Below are positions 31,318 through 38,630 of a stretch of DNA of 64,000 nt, in pieces (the first letter of the stretch is position 1; every line of letters begins with the position of its first letter). Under the pieces are notes generated by a model, which was given only the letters and a program-made list of their open reading frames with translations, searched no databases and had not been told where the DNA came from. The stretch covers positions 5,412,268 through 5,476,267 of the forward strand of contig NZ_LT629797.1 of assembly GCF_900106015.1 (NCBI RefSeq), read 5' to 3'. Made by a program: the position numbers and the translations under genes. Source of the DNA: Pseudomonas sihuiensis (lineage in GTDB: Bacteria; Pseudomonadota; Gammaproteobacteria; Pseudomonadales; Pseudomonadaceae).

Positions 31318-31896
31318 TCAGTCTGTCGCGCTGGCGGCCAGCGCCGACAATGTCCGGCGTCGCGGGTTGTATAGGGTGAGGCACCAAATGCCCCACAATT
31401 CCTTGCCGTCGTCAAAGTAGCTGCGCCAGGTGCTGCGCTGCGGCTCTGTATCTGCATTGCCGACCCAATCGAGCACCTGCATGCCTTCTTCTGGATACAG
31501 CCGCAGCATTTGCAGCCATTCGCGAAAGTCCGCCACGTGCAACGGAGTGCCGTAGGGCGGGTCGCGGAAATTGCGGCACAGCAGGCCGTCCTCACTGGCC
31601 AGCTCATGTAGCTCTATAAGGTTGAAAGCCGTCGGGCGTGCTTGCGCAAAATCGGGTGTCAGGTCAGGCCAGCGTTGTTTAGCAAAGCGCGAGTCCTGTG
31701 CAATCAGCTCAAGTCGGCCAAGGCGAGCGAGCTCCTCGATGAGCTCGAACAGTATCTACAGCACCTGCCGATGCTCCGCTTCGCCGGGTGTGGCGGTCGG
31801 ATCGAGCGTGGACACCACGAAGTCGAACACGCAGCCCGCCTCTTCCAGGCGGGTGCGCAGTTCATCGAGTCGCTGGCTTTGCATCGGTTGCAGCAT
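31318..31896 (-). pseudogene. Unknown rtc-operon gene with one in-frame TAG
   Basis: Reading from the ATG at 31896 (Shine-Dalgarno GAGGTG) gives MLQPMQSQRLDELRTRLEEA, then codon 47 is TAG (31756-31758), after which the same frame continues without fault through LFELIEELARLGRLELIAQD and RNFRDPPYGTPLHVADFREW to a stop at 31318. The full frame is 192 residues. The family is not recognised; the second half looks like a compact globular domain rich in Trp and aromatic residues. The CTG-TAG-ATA context could arise from CAG by one transition. Spacing to its neighbours (14 and about 48 bases) places it in the operon. Confidence 0.75.
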
Positions 31897-31944
31897 GGCT
31901 TCACCTCATTCTGCTATTCGCATTGCCTCGAGCTGGCGGTTCTC

Positions 31945-33297
31945 TCACGCCAGGCGTGTCACGCAATCTGGCGGCAGGGCACCGTTGTCCTGCAGCTCGG
32001 CAACCTGGGCAAGCAACTTACGGCGCTCGGCTGGCGCTGTGGTCGGGTCGACCATCAGGTATTGCTGCTGGCACCAGTTGGCGATCCAGGCCAGCCAGTA
32101 GTCGCGCTGCTGCACTTCGCTATCCAGGCGACGCAGCAGGTAGGCCAGCTGTTGCCAGCGCGGCCGCAGCGCCATCAGTGCGGCGCGGCGGTGGTCCGGT
32201 AGATGCTGCCAATCACGATCCAGGCGCCTGTCGAGTTCCGCTTCCAGTGCATCCCAGGGTTGGCGGCCCAGACATTCGCAGGCTTTGGCGAAGACCTTGT
32301 CGGCTGGATCATCCTGCATCGCCAACTGCTCGCTCAGGTGCTCGTCGCTTAGGCTCACTAACGCCGCTAGGCGCACGCTGGCCATGGGCGAACGTAGCGC
32401 CGCAGCACGCCAGCACTCATCCAGGCTGACCTCCAGTTCGCTGGCCAGGCCTAGTACGCCCAGCCATTCGCGTTTGGACTTGGGCAGGGCTGCGTCCAGT
32501 CGCTTTGCGAGCACTTCGCCGGCATCGAGTTGCCAGCGTGGCGCCGCCCAGCGGGCCAGGTTGCGGACCGCCGGCGAGGCGTCCAGCAGAGCATCACGCA
32601 GCATCTCGCGTGGCTCGTCGAGCCGGCTCAGCAGCGCATGCATGGCCTTGACCCGCACGCTGGCACCGGGTGTAGCCAGTGCCAATTGCAGCAGCGGCAC
32701 TGCCTGTTCCGCAGGCAGGCTCTGGCAGGCTGAAACCGCCATCTGGCGTACCGTCATCTCGCGGTGTGCCAGTGCCTTGCCGAGCAGGCTGACGGGCTCG
32801 TCGCTTGCCTCCAGCAGCAGGTCGAACAGAAACCGAGCGCTTTTGCCGTGTTGAACGAGGAACGCTGCCTGCACTGCATCGCGTACTTCGGCACCCTGCA
32901 ACACCGTGCGTGCTGCCGCCAGTGTCTCTCTGTGGTCGGCACGCTGGCGTTCTGCAAGCGCCATCAGCGGTTGCAGGGCATGTAGCAACGCTGGCGTATG
33001 CTCGGGTACGAGATAGCGCTGCACGCCCGCATTGGCCAACTGGCGTACCTGCGGCACCCAGTCGTTGACCCGTTCGAGCAGGGCGGCCAGGGCTTCTGGT
33101 GAAGGCAACTCGCTCAGTTTACGCACCGCCACCTCGCGCACGAAACCGTTGTGGTGACTGCTCAGCGTGAGCCAGTCGCCTTCGCCCTTGCAGTCGGCTA
33201 GGACCTCCAATGCCTCGTGGTGACGATAGCTTTCCCAATAGTTGTCGGGCGCTGGGCGACTATTTAGCCGCTGCAGCCAGTCTTTCAGGTGCTTCAT
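31945..33297 (-). CDS. HEAT-repeat protein of the RNA-repair operon
   Basis: About 450 residues from MKHLKDWLQRLNSRPAPDNY (ATG at 33297, just after the rtcB stop and behind AAAGGATAGAG). The sequence is a string of paired helices of HEAT type, e.g. SPEALAALLERVNDWVPQVR and ASVRVKAMHALLSRLDEPRE. HEAT solenoids bind proteins or nucleic acids; here it may scaffold RtcB, Rsr or the RNA substrates. The longer frame from 33435 would overlap rtcB heavily and is not used. No enzymatic motif is seen. Confidence 0.85.
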   Translation of the reverse strand: MKHLKDWLQRLNSRPAPDNYWESYRHHEALEVLADCKGEGDWLTLSSHHNGFVREVAVRKLSELPSPEALAALLERVNDWVPQVRQLANAGVQRYLVPEHTPALLHALQPLMALAERQRADHRETLAAARTVLQGAEVRDAVQAAFLVQHGKSARFLFDLLLEASDEPVSLLGKALAHREMTVRQMAVSACQSLPAEQAVPLLQLALATPGASVRVKAMHALLSRLDEPREMLRDALLDASPAVRNLARWAAPRWQLDAGEVLAKRLDAALPKSKREWLGVLGLASELEVSLDECWRAAALRSPMASVRLAALVSLSDEHLSEQLAMQDDPADKVFAKACECLGRQPWDALEAELDRRLDRDWQHLPDHRRAALMALRPRWQQLAYLLRRLDSEVQQRDYWLAWIANWCQQQYLMVDPTTAPAERRKLLAQVAELQDNGALPPDCVTRLA

Positions 33298-33302
33298 AGT
33301 CT

Positions 33303-34535
33303 CTATCCTTTCACGCACACCACCTGACGCAGGGTGTGCACCACTTCCACCAACTCGCGCTGGGCGTCCATTACCTGATCGATGTCCTTGTAGGCCATCG
33401 GTATTTCGTCGATCACGTCGGCGTCCTTGCGGCATTCCACATGAGCCGTGGCGCGGATCTGATCTTCGATGGTGAAGACCTTCTTCGCCTTGGTTCGGCT
33501 CATGGTGCGCCCGGCGCCGTGGCTGCAGGAGCAGAACGCCTCCTCGTTACCCAGGCCGCGCACGATGTAGCTCTTGGCGCCCATGGAGCCGGGGATGATG
33601 CCCAGTTCGCCCTTCTTCGCTGACACCGCGCCTTTACGGGTTACCAGCACCTCTTCACCGAAGTGACGTTCCTTCTGCACGTAGTTGTGGTGGCAGTTCA
33701 CTGCCTCCAGGGCCACCTCGAACGGTTTGACGATCACGCCGCGTGCCGCCGCGATCACCGCATGCATCATCAGCGCGCGGTTCTGCTTGGCGAAGTCCTG
33801 CGCCCAGCCCACAGCTTCCACATAGTCATCGAAGTGCTGGCTGCCTTCCTCGAAGTAGGCCAGGTCACGATCCGGCAGGTTGGCGATGTGCTGGCGCATA
33901 TCGGCCTGGGCCAGTTCGATGAACAGGTTGCCGATGGCGTTACCCACACCGCGCGAACCGCTGTGCAGCATGAACCAGACGCGGCCTGCTTCATCCAGGC
34001 AGACTTCGATGAAATGGTTGCCGGTACCCAGGGTTCCCAGGTGCTTACGATTGTTGGTTTTCTCCAAACGCGGGTACTTGTCGGTGATCGCCTTGAAGCG
34101 CTCGCTCAGCGCCGACCAGGCGTGGTCGGCCATCTCCGGCACGTTTTCCCAGGCTCCCCGATCACGACCGGCGCGCGTGTTGCTGCGCCCGTGCGGCACG
34201 GCTTTCTCGATGGCGGCGCGCAGCCCGGCCAGGTTATCCGGGAGGTCGTGCGCCATCAGCGAGGTGCGCGCGGCGATCATGCCGCAACCGATATCCACCC
34301 CGACCGCAGCCGGGATGATCGCGCCGACCGTGGGGATCACGCTGCCGATGGTCGAGCCCTTACCCAGGTGCACGTCCGGCATCACGGCCAGGTGCTTGAA
34401 GATGAAGGGCATCTTCGCGGTGTTCATCAACTGCTGCTTGGCGTCTTCCTCCACCGGAACGCCTTGCGTCCACAGTTTGATTGGCTTGCCGTTTGCGACT
34501 TCCAGCAGGTTGTAAGTTTTGCTCTGCATCATCAT
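33303..34535 (-). CDS. rtcB: RtcB RNA ligase
   Basis: A 410-residue Mn/GTP-dependent ligase that joins 2',3'-cyclic phosphate or 3'-phosphate ends to 5'-OH ends. Visible signatures are DVHLGKGSTIG, VDIGCGMIAAR (metal-binding Cys), HSGSRGVGN, CHHNYVQKE, GSMGAKSYIVRG and the catalytic-His region SCSHGAGRTMSR. Three ATGs stand in tandem at the start. The gene directly follows the Y-RNA-like array and precedes the HEAT gene, so ligase and tRNA-mimic RNAs are probably on one transcript. Confidence 0.97.
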   Translation of the reverse strand: MMMQSKTYNLLEVANGKPIKLWTQGVPVEEDAKQQLMNTAKMPFIFKHLAVMPDVHLGKGSTIGSVIPTVGAIIPAAVGVDIGCGMIAARTSLMAHDLPDNLAGLRAAIEKAVPHGRSNTRAGRDRGAWENVPEMADHAWSALSERFKAITDKYPRLEKTNNRKHLGTLGTGNHFIEVCLDEAGRVWFMLHSGSRGVGNAIGNLFIELAQADMRQHIANLPDRDLAYFEEGSQHFDDYVEAVGWAQDFAKQNRALMMHAVIAAARGVIVKPFEVALEAVNCHHNYVQKERHFGEEVLVTRKGAVSAKKGELGIIPGSMGAKSYIVRGLGNEEAFCSCSHGAGRTMSRTKAKKVFTIEDQIRATAHVECRKDADVIDEIPMAYKDIDQVMDAQRELVEVVHTLRQVVCVKG

Positions 34536-34577
34536 TCACTCGTAATTCGGGCTGGCTGGGCCAGCGTGCTTGCAGTG

Positions 34578-34692
34578 CGGCGACAATCGTTGGTGAAACA
34601 TGCGCGTCGCTCTATCCTGTTGAGCTACCCGTTGCCGGGGCGGGATTCGAACCCGCAACCTTCACGTCCTGTAGTTCCACCGGCATTCGCCG
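34578..34692 (-). ncRNA. Y-RNA-like unit E with permuted tRNA-like module
   Basis: Lower stem CGGCGA / TCGCCG; internal loop with ATGCC on the 5' side; upper stem GGTGGAAC paired with GTTTCACC. The enclosed module is a T-arm (GCGGG-TTCGAAT-CCCGC), a capped acceptor-like stem CCCG-GCAA-CGGG, then a D-arm (TAGCTCAACAGGATAGAGC). The T-arm before D-arm order and the GNRA cap show a circularly permuted tRNA lacking an anticodon arm, as in bacterial Y RNAs. It is the unit nearest rtcB. Confidence 0.8.
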
Positions 34693-34724
34693 GGTCAATA
34701 AAAATGGTGGATGCGGGCCTCCGT

Positions 34725-34830
34725 GCAGCGACGAGGTGATGGGCACATTTGCTCTACCGACTGAGCTACAGCCTTGCGGCTGACGGGGCTCGAACCCGCG
34801 ACACAATGTAGTACCCAAGGCATTCGCTGC
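34725..34830 (-). ncRNA. Y-RNA-like unit D with permuted tRNA-like module
   Basis: Lower stem GCAGCGA / TCGCTGC; internal loop begins ATGCC; upper stem GGG..ACAT pairs with ATGTGCCC with a bulge. Module: T-arm GCGGG-TTCGAGC-CCCGT, acceptor-like stem CAGCC-GCAA-GGCTG, D-arm TAGCTCAGTCGGTAGAGC. All paired arms differ in sequence from the neighbouring units while pairing is kept, which supports a real structured RNA. Confidence 0.8.
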
Positions 34831-34840
34831 CTGAAAAAGA

Positions 34841-34968
34841 TGCGACGACAACGAGTGGTGAAACTCGCGCTCTCCCATTGAGCTACGGCCCCCCAGTGAT
34901 GGAGCCGACGGGATTCGAACCCGCAACCTCGATCTTAAAAGGATGTAGTTCCACCGGCATTCGTCGCA
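34841..34968 (-). ncRNA. Y-RNA-like unit C with permuted tRNA-like module
   Basis: Lower stem TGCGACGA / TCGTCGCA; internal loop ATGCC; upper stem GGTGGAACT / AGTTTCACC with one bulged G. Module: T-arm GCGGG-TTCGAAT-CCCGT, 7-bp acceptor-like stem CGGCTCC / GGGGCCG closed by an 8-base loop, and D-arm TAGCTCAATGGGAGAGC. The acceptor stem has full tRNA length. A run of five T residues follows three bases after the unit and could cause partial termination or processing. Confidence 0.8.
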
Positions 34969-34984
34969 AAACCGTGAATCAGGT

Positions 34985-35072
34985 GGCACGACAAGATAAG
35001 TGACTGTTCCGTGTTGCCACGGGCCGGTATCGAAACCGGCATAACCGATGTACAGCCACTGGCATTCGTGCC
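34985..35072 (-). ncRNA. Y-RNA-like unit B lacking the D-arm
   Basis: Lower stem GGCACGA / TCGTGCC; internal loop ATGCC; upper stem AGTGGCTGT / ACAGTCACT. Inside are only a T-arm (GCCGG-TTTCGAT-ACCGGC) and a capped stem CCGTG-GCAA-CACGG; no D-arm follows. This is either a degraded or a minimal version of the tRNA mimic. Confidence 0.75.
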
Positions 35073-35079
35073 TTCGCTC

Positions 35080-35137
35080 GTAGTCGACAAGTTCGTGATG
35101 AGACGTCTTGGATGTAGTCCCATCAGCATTCGAATAC
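35080..35137 (-). ncRNA. Y-RNA-like unit A, stem only
   Basis: Lower stem GTATTCGA / TCGACTAC with one mismatch; internal loop ATGC; upper stem TGATGGGAC / GTCTCATCA (9 pairs including one G-U). The loop is 12 bases with no tRNA-like module. It keeps the conserved CGAATGC and ACTACATCC of the other units and would be a Ro-binding stem alone. Confidence 0.65.
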
Positions 35138-35156
35138 GCTTGAATCGTTGATCTGT

Positions 35157-35182
35157 GCGCCCGGCCCCAGTCGGCCGGGCGC
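35157..35182 (-). terminator. Strong hairpin between rsr and the Y-RNA-like array
   Basis: Stem of 10 pairs GCGCCCGGCC / GGCCGGGCGC with a 6-base loop, 4 bases after the rsr stop. No T-run follows, so it is more likely a processing or mRNA-stability element separating rsr mRNA from the small RNAs than a full terminator. Confidence 0.55.
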
Positions 35183-35186
35183 GTTC

Positions 35187-36737
35187 TCATATCTCCATCT
35201 GCTCGATGGCGTCGACCCAGTGGCCGGCGCCGAAGGTACCGCTGGCGAACTGCGCCACCACGTCGAACACCGCGTCGCTGAAGCCGCCGACATTCAGGAT
35301 ATCCGCACGATCCGGCGCCTGGGTGGTGCCATGGGGTTGCAGGTCGATGCAGATCAGCCGCGCTTGCGGGTTGAACTGCTTGATTCGCTCCCACTGCCGC
35401 AGCGTCTCGGTGGCGCCATGGCGGCGGGCGTCGATCCAGGATTCGTTGTCGGAAACCAGAATCAGCGTATCCACTTTCGCCTTGGCATCGGCCAACTGCT
35501 TCAGCGGGGCGGAGCAACTGGTGCCGCCGCCGCAGATCGCCGCCAGCCTCGAAGCGTTGCTCATCACGCTGTCACGCGGGTTGAGCGTCATCTTCACCAC
35601 TTTGTTCTCGAACGGCAGCAACTGGGCCTGCGGCTGCTTGCGCAGGATCGCTGCGGCCACCAGCGCCGCCACGTCGATGCAGCGCACCGCAGTGGTCGCG
35701 CCCTGGCGGTAGCCGGTCACCGGGCTCGCCATCGAGCCGGATACGTCCGGGCATACCACCACCTGACCGCTCAGCGCCGGTACATTGCTCAGCGACAGCT
35801 CCAGAGCATCCTGCAGCGCCTCGCGCACCGTCGTTGGCACGCCGTCGCCGGTCATGCGGTAGGCCGCCAGCAACTGGTACGGGTAGACCCGCGCCTTGCC
35901 GATTGCCTCGCCATCGGCCAGACGCCGCGCCGCCATTTCGGCACAGCCCTCGACCGCGAATGCGCCATGGCGCACCAGCGTATTGAGGTTCATGCGCAGC
36001 GCCTGCCAACCCATGCGTCCGGCCAGTTCGGCCCATTGCGCCGCGCTCAGCGTCTCGTTGCCGAGCAGTTGGAACGGCACGTCCGGCAACTCGCTGCTCG
36101 CGCCGCTGCGAAACGCCAGCAGGGCGTGGGTCAACGGCGGCAGGGCAGCAGCATCGGCCGGCTTGCCGATCAACCAGGCGAAGAAGGCTTCACGCCAGGC
36201 CTCGCTCGGCTTGGGGTGAACCATCTTCACCACGTCGGCCAGCGACGGCTGGTTGCCGACTGCGGCCTGCAGCAGTTGGCGTTCGCTGGCGGTGTTCAGC
36301 CAGTTCTGCACCAGACGCTTGGGCTGCGAACCGAGCGACTTGCGTCCGGTCACGCAGCTACGCAGGATCTGCACGAAGGTGCGCAGCATCTTGCCGTTAT
36401 CCACTACCTGCTCGAACAAGGCCGGCACCAGGCTCGAGCGTTGTGCGGCCAGGGCTGCCAGCAGCAGGGCCGGCATGTCCTTCATGTGGCCCTTCTTGCG
36501 GGCATAGAGCGCGGCTTTGGCCACATAGCGGGCGTCCAGCTCGCCGACCAGCTTGAGCACTTCGTCCAACTGGGTTTGCGCATCGGCATAGACGGTCTGG
36601 TTCAGGCAACCGGTGACCGCCAGCTGGGCCAGCTTGTGCTTGGGCTTGTAGGCATAAGCCGGCGCCTGCTGTTTGTTCAGCGTGTCGCTGGCCGGCAGTT
36701 GGGCTTGGCGGGTGTTGAACAGGTTGAAGTTGGCCAT
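35187..36737 (-). CDS. rsr: Rsr, bacterial Ro60 (TROVE-domain) RNA-binding protein
   Basis: A 516-residue Ro60 orthologue: a TROVE HEAT-like ring (residues about 20-330; e.g. VAKAALYARKKGHMKDMPAL, GMGW-like GRMGWQALRMNLNTL) and a C-terminal von Willebrand A domain with MIDAS motif CPDVSGSM and LILVSDNESW. Ro proteins bind misfolded RNA ends in the ring and Y RNAs on the outer surface. It is the first gene behind the sigma54-type promoter and precedes five Y-RNA-like genes and rtcB, the arrangement known from Salmonella rsr-yrl-rtcBA. Confidence 0.96.
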   Translation of the reverse strand: MANFNLFNTRQAQLPASDTLNKQQAPAYAYKPKHKLAQLAVTGCLNQTVYADAQTQLDEVLKLVGELDARYVAKAALYARKKGHMKDMPALLLAALAAQRSSLVPALFEQVVDNGKMLRTFVQILRSCVTGRKSLGSQPKRLVQNWLNTASERQLLQAAVGNQPSLADVVKMVHPKPSEAWREAFFAWLIGKPADAAALPPLTHALLAFRSGASSELPDVPFQLLGNETLSAAQWAELAGRMGWQALRMNLNTLVRHGAFAVEGCAEMAARRLADGEAIGKARVYPYQLLAAYRMTGDGVPTTVREALQDALELSLSNVPALSGQVVVCPDVSGSMASPVTGYRQGATTAVRCIDVAALVAAAILRKQPQAQLLPFENKVVKMTLNPRDSVMSNASRLAAICGGGTSCSAPLKQLADAKAKVDTLILVSDNESWIDARRHGATETLRQWERIKQFNPQARLICIDLQPHGTTQAPDRADILNVGGFSDAVFDVVAQFASGTFGAGHWVDAIEQMEI

Positions 36738-36777
36738 CTTGGCGTCTCGCAGTGTTGTCCGTTGTTGCCAGGACTAT

Positions 36778-36793
36778 TGCAGCGGCTGTGCCA
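36778..36793 (-). promoter_or_regulatory. Sigma54-type promoter of the rsr-rtcBA operon
   Basis: TGGCACAGCCGCTGCA on the minus strand matches the -24/-12 consensus (TGGCAC at -24, TGCA at -12) with exact spacing, missing only one T at the -12 element. It starts transcription about 30 bases before the rsr ATG. The divergent RtcR is a sigma54 activator. The AT-rich 36800-36960 stretch is the likely activator-binding zone. Confidence 0.8.
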
Positions 36794-36967
36794 GGTTTAT
36801 CTTTCGAGTTCTTATTTTTATTTAAAGTATTGATTTAAAAGTATTTTATTTTTGTTCGAGATGATTTTTGCTGGATCTTGAGGTGGTCGGCTTCAGCAGC
36901 ATGATATCTATATAGATCGTAATTTATCTTTTTGGATAAGATGCTGGAGGGTCTACGAGGATTGAAC

Positions 36968-38572
36968 ATGATTCGCAAGCGTACCGTCGCCATCGGCTTT
37001 ATCGGCACCACCCTGGATCGGGTCGGCAAGGGTGCCAATCGCTGGAACAAATGGCGGCCGAGTATCGGCCTGTGTCAGCAGCCGGATCTGCTGATCGACC
37101 GTCTGGAGCTGATCCACGGCTCCGACGCACGTGATATCGGCCTTGCCGAGCGCATTCGCGCGGACATCGAGCAGATCTCCCCGGAAACCGAGGTGCGCCT
37201 GCAACAAATGCAGTTGCGCAACCCTTGGGATTTCGAGGAGGTCTATGGCGCGCTGCACGACTTCACCAATGCCTATGTCTTCGATACCGAACACGAGGAC
37301 TATCTCGTGCATATCACTACCGGTACGCACGTCGCGCAGATCTGCTGGTTCCTGCTGACCGAGGCGCGCTATCTACCGGCAAGGCTGATACAAACTTCAC
37401 CCACACGCAGGCGCGCCGAGGTCGATCCGGTCACGGGCACCTACACGCTGATCGACCTGGATCTGTCGCGCTATGACCGCATCGCCTCGCGCTTTCAGAA
37501 CACACGCCTGGAGGGGCTGGCCTTCCTCAAGTCGGGCATCGCCACGCGCAATGCCGCCTTCAACCGCTCCATCGAGCAGATCGAGCGAGTCGCCGTGCGC
37601 TCCTCGGCGCCCATGCTGCTGATCGGCCCGACCGGCGCGGGTAAGTCGTTTCTGGCGCGGCGGGTGTACGAGCTCAAGCGCAGCCGCCATCTGGTCGATG
37701 GTCGCTTCGTCGAGGTCAACTGCGCCACCTTGCGCGGCGATGGCGCGATGTCGGCGCTGTTCGGCCATATCAAGGGCGCTTTCACTGGCGCGCAGAACGC
37801 TCGTGATGGCCTGCTGCGCGCTGCCGATGGTGGCATGTTGTTCCTCGACGAGATTGGTGAGCTGGGCCTGGACGAGCAGGCCATGCTGCTCAAGGCTGTC
37901 GAGGAGAAACGCTTCTTTCCCATGGGCTCAGACAAGGAGGTGAGCAGCGACTTCCTGCTGATCGCCGGCACCCACCGCGACTTGCGCGCGCGGGTGGCTG
38001 AAGGTCTGTTTCGCGAAGACCTTTACGCGCGGATCAACCTTTGGACCTTCGATTTGCCAGGCCTTGCCGGGCGCCGCGAGGATATCGAGCCGAACATCGA
38101 TTTCGAGCTGCAGCGCCATGCCCGCGAGCAGGGACGGCTGGTGCGTTTCAATCTGGAGGCGCGGCGGCGCTATCTGGCCTTCGCCAGCTCCAGCGAGGCC
38201 GCTTGGCAGGGCAACTTCCGTGAGCTGTCGGCCTCGATCACGCGCATGGCGACCCTGGCCGACAGCGGGCGTATCGATGAAGAGCAGGTGCGTGAGGAGA
38301 TCGAGCGCCTGCGCAGAGCCTGGGGCCAGGTGGAGCAGGACGATGGGCTGAAGGCCTGGCTGGGCGAGGCGGCGGACGAGCTGGATCTGTTCGACCGCCT
38401 GCAGTTACGGGCGGTGCTCGAGGTCTGTCGTCAGGCCGATAGTTTGTCCGATGCCGGGCGCCGGCTGTACCAGGTGTCGCGCCTGAGCAAGGCGCAGCCC
38501 AACGATGCCGACCGGCTGCGCAAGTACCTGGCGCGTTTCGGCCTGGAGTGGAAGGATCTGCTCGGTAACTGA
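36968..38572 (+). CDS. rtcR: RtcR, CARF-domain sigma54 activator
   Basis: About 534 residues from the ATG at 36968 (MIRKRTVAIGFIGTTLDRVG), preferred over 36932. An N-terminal CARF-type domain (residues 1-180; conserved YVFDTEHEDYLVHITTGTH) senses a ligand derived from RNA damage. A central AAA domain has Walker A GPTGAGKS, the sigma54-contacting GAFTGA loop and Walker B MLFLDEIGEL; the C-terminal part is the DNA-binding region. It should activate the divergent rsr-Y RNA-rtcB-rtcA operon through sigma54. Confidence 0.96.
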   Translation: MIRKRTVAIGFIGTTLDRVGKGANRWNKWRPSIGLCQQPDLLIDRLELIHGSDARDIGLAERIRADIEQISPETEVRLQQMQLRNPWDFEEVYGALHDFTNAYVFDTEHEDYLVHITTGTHVAQICWFLLTEARYLPARLIQTSPTRRRAEVDPVTGTYTLIDLDLSRYDRIASRFQNTRLEGLAFLKSGIATRNAAFNRSIEQIERVAVRSSAPMLLIGPTGAGKSFLARRVYELKRSRHLVDGRFVEVNCATLRGDGAMSALFGHIKGAFTGAQNARDGLLRAADGGMLFLDEIGELGLDEQAMLLKAVEEKRFFPMGSDKEVSSDFLLIAGTHRDLRARVAEGLFREDLYARINLWTFDLPGLAGRREDIEPNIDFELQRHAREQGRLVRFNLEARRRYLAFASSSEAAWQGNFRELSASITRMATLADSGRIDEEQVREEIERLRRAWGQVEQDDGLKAWLGEAADELDLFDRLQLRAVLEVCRQADSLSDAGRRLYQVSRLSKAQPNDADRLRKYLARFGLEWKDLLGN

Positions 38573-38630
38573 TGGCTGTGCTTTGCTCCGGTATGCTGTG
38601 CGCCTGATTCACTCCATGCAAGGAATGCCC

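Noticed and set aside
34578..34968. Ordinary tRNA genes, suggested by T-loops and D-arms
   Set aside because: T-arms come before D-arms, acceptor stems are closed by loops, and no anticodon arm is present; these are permuted tRNA-like modules.
34612..35517. Long minus-strand ORF (301 codons) running through the array into rsr
   Set aside because: It is out of frame with rsr and crosses all structured RNA units; the signal here is paired RNA stems, not codons.
35148..36833. 561-codon plus-strand ORF opposite rsr
   Set aside because: It is an antisense shadow of a clear TROVE/vWA protein gene in GC-rich DNA and has low-complexity content.
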